Assembly (NCBI GenBank): GCA_006176705.1
Contig: QRFJ01000007.1
Span: 3,574,340-3,638,339 of the forward strand
DNA from: Cocos nucifera
Taxonomy: Eukaryota; Streptophyta; Magnoliopsida; Arecales; Arecaceae
Direction: 5' to 3'
DNA length: 64,000 nucleotides
The position numbers and the translations under genes are program-made. A model generated the notes under the pieces. It was not told the DNA's origin and made no database searches. It saw only the letters and a program-made list of their open reading frames with translations. Of this stretch, positions 56,327-64,000 are shown piece by piece (positions within the stretch are counted from its first letter, which is position 1; every line of letters starts with the position of its first letter).

Positions 56327-59300
56327 CTAGAACCTGTAAATCGTTGCTGATTTCTGAGAAACTGGTGCTGTACTAGAACTAGTCCCAACTGCAAAAGGTA
56401 TGGTTGAATGAATTGGTCTAGAATTATCCTTATCCATATTTTGACTGGGCTTTAGTATGTGCTTTGCTCCCGAACTTAATTTGACAGGTGCTGATCTTGT
56501 CCCAGCAGAATAGTTTAAAGAACTAGAGCCAGAAGAAATCGTCAACACAATTTTTTTGTTGCTCATTACTGGAAGACCAACATCAATGATTTTATTGGCC
56601 AAAGCTGACATTTCTGCTGATCTGGCATCATCTGATGAACAATCATTCAACTGTTCACTACTTGGGCCTGCTGGAGCAGAGTTGTCTTGTATTGTTAAAT
56701 GAGGCTTTTTCGCTGGACTCATGAATCCATCAGCTTTAGCTGCAGCCCTTTTGTTACTTCTGTTAGCCCGCTCCAGACTTTTGACATATGTAAGCTCGGA
56801 CTTTTTTCCATCCCTATCTTTAATCTTGTTTCTAAAGTTGACATTGCCTGGACAAGTGGATTTGCGTGCTGGATAGGATGGGATAAATGAAGATTGTACC
56901 AATGAAGAAGAGCCACGGGTGTGCAAAGAACTGGTATTATAAACAGGAAAAGATACAACTGATGTGGGATTTGTAGAAGGAAGCAGAGGGAGCTTACTTC
57001 CAGATGTTGTGCAGGGGTGATGAATAGCAATAGGATCAGAACAAAGGGGGAAAGCAAATTTATTGCTCTTCTTATGCTGTTCTGCATTTAGAAGCCACTG
57101 TGGATAGCAAAGCAAAGATTGAGCTGATGATGATTCAATAAAATTCCCACAATTCTGACTTAAAAATGCAGGATGGGAAGTTGATGTCGTACTCAAAGAA
57201 AAGCTCTGGCTATGCTTGCAGTGTGTAGACATTAGCAGCATATGCTGAATATTTTGAGGATGGGTTGCCATCAATGGTATCTGATGCCCCACTTCAATGT
57301 GCTCAGTTACAGAATTTACTGCAGGGTTGAGTGTCTTATTTAGCATCGTCTGAGAAGGAGGTGGATAGCTAATAGGATTCAGCTTGGAAGCAAGATTTCC
57401 GATGGTGAATGGAAGGCCATTTCTTGATACCCACTGCTCTGGGCGATCATAATGCATATGATCAAATCTTGGTTCAAGTGCTGAACTGCAATAAATGCTT
57501 GATGAAGCTCCTATTGGTTGTATAAATCTTGATGCCTCAGATACCGGCTGTTCGAAGCACCCATGTTGAAGCCATTGCCTTGGAAGTGATGTATCAGACA
57601 GTCTAACAGAGGAGCTGTTTTCAGTTATGATTTCCTTGTCTGTCCAAATCTTTGCGTCATCAAAACTGCATTCCTCAATTCTTCTGCCGACTGTAACGTT
57701 TTTACCCATCAAACGCATTGTTGGTTGGTTAGCAAGCTGAACCCCATGGTCCAAATTCCCCTCTGCTTGAAAATTTTCCCTGTTGTTCCAATTACAAGCT
57801 TGGTGACTAGATTCCCTGCACCCATAACAAGAAACTTTCATGGAATTTGGTCCATGATGAAAATGTTGGTCTTTGTTCCTCATCGATGCATGGTTTTGAA
57901 CTTCCATCCTTTCAAAACCATGCGACTGCATAATACCTATCCCCGAAGTTACAGGCATGCTAGCAGGATCGTCTTTCTGTTCCGGGTACCATTTTAACCC
58001 ATCTTTCATGTACCATAAAGCTGCAGGAAACTTTCCCGTTATATGATTAAAGTTACTTCTTGGCTCAACAAGATTAGAAATTGGGAAGCTATGGCAGGAA
58101 CCAAGTACTGTGTTTTGCTCCTTAAATAAATTCCTATGACCAAACTTACCACTAGAATGCAAGTTAATGAGTTCTCCTTGGGAATTAACAGGCAGGCCAA
58201 TGAAATTCTCATCACCATACTTGTCCCTGCAGGTGGACATCTGATCTGACATTGGCCTTGTTTCCCCTGTTCTTTTTAATCCAACTGAAGTGCATATGCT
58301 GCTTCCCAAATCTTTACAAGTGAGACGGCACGTAGGTTGAATCTCTGAAACACATCTATCAACATCAACCCTAGGCCCTAGGGATAAATTTGGTTGCCTC
58401 TCATTTGCTTCCACAGTCATTACTGAACAGGTTGCCAAAGGCTGTGAAATTAGATTCCTGGTTACGGTCAGTGAACTCATTGCTTCAGATCTTGAAACAC
58501 TACTTTCAATGGGAGCAGGCAGACTTCTTCTGGAATCAGATATCCTAAAAATTCTTTCATCCGAACGAAGTCCTGCACCAGAACTTGACCCGTCTTTACC
58601 ATAAGAATTCAGAACTTGTTGACTGCTCGAACACAGGTGACTAGAAGATAAAACTGAGGTACCCGACAGTAAATAATTTGAATTACTGGAGCTCTGTATT
58701 GCACTATTTAAGTTTACAGCTTCATCCAAGGTGGATATGTCTCTATCGGGACAGGCCCTGTTATTGGGATTGATATACTCATGGGGTGCAGCATGACTGT
58801 GAGCATCACTCAACTGTATATTGTCACACCCAGCTGTTACCTCAGCACCACTTGTCGCAGCATCTTTCTCACATTCATTCACCACGTGAGATCCCTTACT
58901 CGGAGATGGAAGTTCATCACCTTTGCTTAAATCACCCCTAGCTGATGATGCAGCCAAGACATCTGAAAATATTTTACAATGGCTTTGCAATTGAGGCAGC
59001 TCCATAGGAGAAAAGCTCTTTTCATGTCCAAGTATGTAATCCTTGCCAGAAAATGTGACATGCTTTTCTGACACAGGAGAAGGCTTAAAAGAATTTTCAC
59101 CATGTGTATCAACAACCAGACTAGGCTTTTTGATGGAAGAGGCTTTCGAGGGATTCTTGAGGATGCCATGAACTGGCAAAACCTTTGCTACCTCCTGGTT
59201 TTTTAATAGCAACTTGGAATTTTGGATTAATTTGTGATTTTGCTTCTTCAGCAAACTTGTCACTGTTGATGGTTTCTTCTTTCTGACATCAGCAGCATCC

Positions 59301-59395
59301 CTCAGAGCCTTTCTGAGCCTCTTCTTACTCACTGAATCATGAAGTAACTGAGAAATATCATATGAATATGATGTTTTGGGCCAATGATTTTTCCC
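56327..59395 (-). CDS. Large serine-rich plant protein, last coding exon (~1022 residues), family uncertain
   Basis: An uninterrupted minus-strand frame runs from a phase-0 splice acceptor (CTTCTGTTCCAG before 59395, preceded by a pyrimidine tract) to a TAG at 56327. No in-frame ATG opens it, so upstream exons must exist. The N-terminus is strongly basic (KKRLRKALRDAADVRKKK), fitting a nuclear location. It is followed by VHGILKNPSKASSIKK and KHVTFSGKDYILGHEKS. A long Ser/Asn/His-rich, probably disordered middle follows, with a Cys/His patch YGCRESSHQACNW. The C-terminus is VKLSSGAKHILKPSQN, ending ATIYRF. No catalytic domain is visible. The GILKN..VTFSGKDYILG block and the end recall monocot EMBRYONIC FLOWER 1-like proteins, but only from memory. 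The open length and normal composition show that it is maintained. Confidence 0.85.
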   Translation of the reverse strand, partial: GKNHWPKTSYSYDISQLLHDSVSKKRLRKALRDAADVRKKKPSTVTSLLKKQNHKLIQNSKLLLKNQEVAKVLPVHGILKNPSKASSIKKPSLVVDTHGENSFKPSPVSEKHVTFSGKDYILGHEKSFSPMELPQLQSHCKIFSDVLAASSARGDLSKGDELPSPSKGSHVVNECEKDAATSGAEVTAGCDNIQLSDAHSHAAPHEYINPNNRACPDRDISTLDEAVNLNSAIQSSSNSNYLLSGTSVLSSSHLCSSSQQVLNSYGKDGSSSGAGLRSDERIFRISDSRRSLPAPIESSVSRSEAMSSLTVTRNLISQPLATCSVMTVEANERQPNLSLGPRVDVDRCVSEIQPTCRLTCKDLGSSICTSVGLKRTGETRPMSDQMSTCRDKYGDENFIGLPVNSQGELINLHSSGKFGHRNLFKEQNTVLGSCHSFPISNLVEPRSNFNHITGKFPAALWYMKDGLKWYPEQKDDPASMPVTSGIGIMQSHGFERMEVQNHASMRNKDQHFHHGPNSMKVSCYGCRESSHQACNWNNRENFQAEGNLDHGVQLANQPTMRLMGKNVTVGRRIEECSFDDAKIWTDKEIITENSSSVRLSDTSLPRQWLQHGCFEQPVSEASRFIQPIGASSSIYCSSALEPRFDHMHYDRPEQWVSRNGLPFTIGNLASKLNPISYPPPSQTMLNKTLNPAVNSVTEHIEVGHQIPLMATHPQNIQHMLLMSTHCKHSQSFSLSTTSTSHPAFLSQNCGNFIESSSAQSLLCYPQWLLNAEQHKKSNKFAFPLCSDPIAIHHPCTTSGSKLPLLPSTNPTSVVSFPVYNTSSLHTRGSSSLVQSSFIPSYPARKSTCPGNVNFRNKIKDRDGKKSELTYVKSLERANRSNKRAAAKADGFMSPAKKPHLTIQDNSAPAGPSSEQLNDCSSDDARSAEMSALANKIIDVGLPVMSNKKIVLTISSGSSSLNYSAGTRSAPVKLSSGAKHILKPSQNMDKDNSRPIHSTIPFAVGTSSSTAPVSQKSATIYRF

Positions 59396-62300
59396 CTGGA
59401 ACAGAAGAGGCAGCCATACTCCAAGTTAGGAAACAAAAGAAGCCAGTAATCTTTCCTCTTTAAGAAGAATGATGCAATCAAGCACCGTGAATCAAGTCAG
59501 TATATACTCTTCTCGCCCTAATGAGAATGTAATCAGCAACGATATTATTCATTTGTTATATATCTTTTTGCTTAAAGCTTTTCCCTTGTTTCTTTTAACC
59601 TTATAGAATGGTAATGAATGTACCATGATTCTTGGCAAGTATTTCATGACTTCTTTTCACAAGATCTTGTTTCTTTCTATTTGGCATCATCTCAGCTCAT
59701 TATGGTCTAGAAACTTTACTGCTTCTGGTCCAAACATATGTATACCTTTATTGTTTGCACCCTCCACCACTGCAGGTCTGTGGCATATATTTGATTGAGT
59801 CATCTCACATGGGGGTGGGGTAGACAGATTTAGGATATTAAGAAAGGGAATAACATTCTTCATTATATATCCCCTTAATTACTATCATGGCCTATACTGG
59901 CACCATAGGCATCATTTCTTCATCATAAATTTTGGCTACATTTGCCCTTCCCGTCACATGGATAAGAAGTCAAAGTTGTTGGCAAATGTGGATTAATATG
60001 TCAACCATCAAGGAAATTGTCCCTCCTATGAAGAGTATTAGCACCCTTTTTTTTAATAAATATCTCTACATGTAAAGGTCTTCCTTTAAAACTACAGTCT
60101 ATACAAGAAAATATTAGTATATTTAGATTTTGTGTTATTAAATCTGCTTCAGGCTTTATCCATACACCACTAATATGATGTCTTAACCATTAGGTGTGAC
60201 TGTTCAAGGACCGACTCAGTTTTGTCGACAACACAAGATTTTAATGCCTATTAGTGAACAAAAGCCCTCTCATACATTAATGAGAGATAGTCTGCAGTTC
60301 ACGTGCATGGACTTGAAAATAATTGTACAAACATACAAACTATCATTATAAACGAGCCTAGAAATGAAAATTTTTCAATAAAAAAACATGATGATGATGA
60401 TATGAATAATAAAAGCAAATGAAGAAAAACAAACAAAGCATATGTACCACTCTAGCACAACTCTAGGACAAGGTTTGGCAATGGGTTGGGTCAGTTCGGA
60501 TTCACATTAGGTCAAGTCCAGGTCTGGTCAAAAAACACTTTTAACCCAAGCCCAACCCATCTAATTTGTTAATTTTACCTTAAAAATGAAGCAAAAATAG
60601 GGCCGAGAAGAGACGATCTAGTGGGTGACGATCTACAGTGAGTCTGAGAGAGAAACGAAGGAAAAAAATCAACGCGGAGATGCATGGAGAAGAAAATGAG
60701 TAAATCTTAAACATGATGTCACTTTCTCTTCAGGATATTTTAGTGTCATTTTTAACCATTAATTGCATGGCTTTCCTAAATACCCGAACTAAGCTTTGAT
60801 TAGCTTACGGCCTACTGTACTATTACCACCATCATAAGGGACTAGGGATAGTTTAAATATTATCCATTCCAATGATTTCATTAGTACTCTAGCTAGGAGG
60901 TTTTAGTGATGTTGAGAACATATACAAGACATGGAACTCGTCCATGTGATTTTTGGTGGGTGCAACATATGATAAGTTACATATATAGCTAATGATTAGC
61001 ATGAAACACAGCCTATTATGCATGGGGTGAAATTTAAGTCAAAAATATCGATTTAGTTTGGAAATAAATATCATTGTTTGTATCGGTATGAACCTCAACT
61101 ATCCTGATCAAACAAGCCCGGGCAAATCTGGTAGGAATAATCTAACTCTACCCTATTTGGTGATCCAGACCAACTCAATGCAACCTTAGCATTTATACTT
61201 CTCATTAATGTGTTTTAATTGCACATAGTATGCATGTAAGAATACATAATACTATAATCATATATACATAGTCTATATGCACACCTCATCTATTATCAAA
61301 TATAAGCAATCTATAATGCACCTTAAGCACCAGATATATAATTATGGATGTATTAAAACTAAATTGTTTTGGTCAACTCTGGATTTATTAAGTAAGACAT
61401 AAGTGGCCCATTTGTTTTTTATTAAGATAACAAGTTAAAGTGAAACCAAAATATTTAACCACACTAGCCTAGCTATTCTTCTATTAGACATTTTTAGTGA
61501 GCTATTTGCACCACTTACACAATAAACAAGTTAATCTAAAAAGCCCTCAAATATTTTTATTATGGAAATAGAAAAATAGCTTCTCAATTACAATATAAAG
61601 GCTTAATCCAAACAAATAATGCCTTCCATTTAGCCCAGATTGATCTGCTTGATTCAGAGCCAAACAAGTTCAAATCAAGGTCATGCCTGATCCTTTTAGT
61701 GTTTAACAATCTATATTGACATAAGCAAGTCTATGTGTCTTAATAATTCTCCACATATTTGTAAGCATGAAATATAAAATGCTTATAGATAAGAGTCAGG
61801 CATGTAAACTAATATATTTATATGTAAATCTTAGGCATGCATATTGGACCCAAAAAAAAAAAAAGGTTTAAACTAACCCGACAAATTTTTTGGGTTAGAT
61901 TGCTGTTTGACAAATGTAAGGACTGAAAAAATTTAAATTTAAGGAAATAAGTCAAATATATCAATTCTTTAAAAAGATATAATAGAAGAATTTGATATTG
62001 GCATTTTACAAAAAAATCCTGAAATATATGTGCTGGCTAGAAGATATATAATAACAATTGTTCACACAACCCAGACAATATTTGATCCAAACTGGACCGG
62101 ATCAAACTCAATACAGAAGCAGCCTAACTTGATGCGACCTTAAAACTAACATGACGAGTAAAAATAAAATTATATATGATAGATATTCTGTGCATATAAT
62201 AAGAATTAACGAGAATATGCCAACATGTAGCATAAAAAGTTGAAATTAGCAGATTAGTTATTCAATCAATTTACTTGAGAATATAAAATAAAAACATTTT

Positions 62301-64000
62301 TATTATCACATAAATGTAAAAAAATATGGATAGTTAGAATAAACTATATAAATTTACAAGTATGTTGCATAATAAGTGCATTATGATTTAAAAGATTAAT
62401 ATAACTAGCTTTTAGATTACATATAGCATATACTCCATTCAGCTGAGAATAAGTATGCTTGCCATTTAATAGTTGCATCCTCTTGACAGCAAGCAACGAG
62501 ATTGGAGCGAAAGAAAAATGCCAGGAATATAAAAGCCTTTTTTTATTGCTTTCTGCCAGCCTTGCAGCACAAGCACAGATGCAACTTTAGAATTCAGATT
62601 CTTTGGTCAGTTTATCATTAGAACTAGTTAATTATTTCCTTCAAGTTACATAGTGTCCAAATTTATCAATAATTGCACAAAGCATGTCAACTTCCTAAAA
62701 ACTAATAAATTTTATGATGCAAGAAGGAACCTTTCAGATTTCTTATCTATCAGTTTAACTTGACAATGAGGATTAGTTCTAGTCAATTAGGTCTTTGATA
62801 AAAAAAAAAAGCAGCACAGTAAATTATAGTAAATATATAGAAATGGTAAATAACTTTCCAAACATCTTAACTTGCATTTTAAGCATCAAAATGTGATGAT
62901 TAATCACATCAATGAAATGACACATTCATGACATTCATCAATTGAGAATCTTACCCAATTCTTTTCTTTCAAATGTCTACTTCGTTAATATTATAGGTAT
63001 GATTTGGATATTCTTGTTTTAGGTGTATTCTTAACTATGTAGAACTAGCTGTGATATGCATATGTAGGTTAGGACTATTACCATTATATATCTGAATGAT
63101 CAATATTGTTGGACTGAATGGTCGTTATCTTTGCTTCTATTAACCAGACTACCGTAAAACCTTATCTATAAATACATCTCTTCTATATCTTCTTTGTACA
63201 TTCTTTACCTCTCCAATATAGCTGGGGGAAGCTAACTGCTTCCTCCATTTTACCTCAAAAAAAAAAAAAAAAAAAAGAAATCTCTTCTCTTCCATTTCAA
63301 ATATGTATCTCTCTATTTCTTTTCTTAAAAAGTCTTTTCCGTTTCTGTCTTCTCTTTTCTGCAAAAGAGCCTTCTATTTTTCTCTTTCATTTTTCTGCAA
63401 CAAATCACCACATCTTCATTCTTAATGTAAAGGGCAGTCAGAAACAATTTAATCAAACCTTTGTAATTAGAAACGGGTCCTTACAAAGCTACTACTATAG
63501 TTGAATTCTGAAGCGTAGGATCCTTTCTACCAAGTCATTAATTCCGAAAAACACGAAATCTACCTTCAAAGACAATGCCATCCACATGCCTCTATAATTA
63601 AAATTTTTTACTCAATTTATTTCTATTTTTATTTATTTATTTATTTATTTATTTGTGATTATTTATATTTATTATAAGATTTTGCGTCCATTATCTTAAA
63701 TTCCAACATGTGATATTTCAAAGTTTTGCCACAACAAACATGCATCGAGAGAAAAGTAGTGATTAACTTCATATCGTTCCCTAACAAAGGTTAGTAATAT
63801 GAATGCATCTTCACAAATGCCTCCATTCATCAACAGAAACATATAGTCCAAGTAATGGGCATTTCATTATTGTACAAACCACAAGTGATTATCACAGACT
63901 CTACTAAAAAGCAAAGCTCAGGCAAATGATGTGAAGGAGATAAAATCAAAGTGCAAAGAAATTTGCAAATTATTTAAAAAGGCATAAATGTGAAAAGGAC
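59396..64000 (-). other. Upstream intron(s) or 5' region of the serine-rich gene; no exon recognised
   Basis: Read on both strands, this 4.6 kb is AT-rich and without a convincing exon. Short family-like strings recur, such as GATCCAGACCAACTCAATGCAACC (61160) and GATCAAACTCAATACAGAAGC (62102). They resemble decayed non-autonomous elements, as does GGTTGGGTCAGTTCGGATTC (60483). A TATA-like TCTATAAATAC lies at 63164 (plus strand), followed by a CT-rich stretch and an A run (63257-63276). Confidence 0.4.

Noticed and set aside
56327..59332. Start of the large protein at 59332
   Set aside because: The codon there is GTG, which is not a normal plant start; the frame continues upstream to a good splice acceptor at 59395/59396.
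62820..63420. Possible solo LTR or promoter (TATA-like TCTATAAATAC at 63164 followed by a CT-rich tract)
   Set aside because: No TG..CA ends, no target duplication and no second copy in the window were found.

Overview
This is nuclear DNA from a flowering plant, probably a monocot and possibly a palm. That is an inference from gene style: plant GT-AG introns, a class-C heat-shock-factor relic, an HVA22f-type gene, and an AT-rich background packed with CACTA, PIF/Harbinger, LINE and Ty3/gypsy remnants. No database was searched. Two host genes look real, both on the minus strand. One is a complete five-exon HVA22-like gene (28364 down to 27073). The other is the long last coding exon of a serine-rich, probably nuclear protein (59395 down to 56327), whose upstream exons I could not place. 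Most of the remaining sequence is mobile or repetitive DNA.

Layout from left to right. 1-243 is the end of an LTR. 895-11235 is a decayed but nearly full-length CACTA (En/Spm) element with remnants of its TNP2 transposase and a second, Transposase_24-type gene that carries an internal duplication. 11290-15644 is a PIF/Harbinger element with a broken DDE transposase and a better-preserved Myb/SANT-like second gene. 15650-17963 is a CACTA-like non-autonomous element. The first CACTA and this one each contain a copy of the same ~950-bp foldback sequence. 18437-18604 is a broken first exon of a class-C heat stress transcription factor, followed by a minus-strand LINE tail (18850-20430). 21792-24776 is a non-autonomous CACTA element made of three successive tandem arrays. 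The HVA22 gene lies at 27073-28364.

From 29 to 41 kb there are only repeats: 33-bp tandem units, a minus-strand Transposase_24 relic, a foldback element capped by GA/CT microsatellites, AT-rich satellite-like units and a small hairpin element.

From 41.4 to 55.8 kb lie two complete LTR retrotransposons of one family, each bounded by a perfect 5-bp target duplication (GATAT and AACAT). Both are deletion derivatives: they keep gag and a short tail of integrase and lack the rest of pol. In the younger copy (41398-48068) gag is intact at 475 codons; in the older copy (49531-55768) it is broken. Both are filled with tandem arrays, in the LTRs and inside, and each array is built around a short perfect hairpin. 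This family of gag-only, hairpin-array elements is the most unusual thing in the window. An autonomous partner would have to supply protease, reverse transcriptase and integrase, and none is present here.
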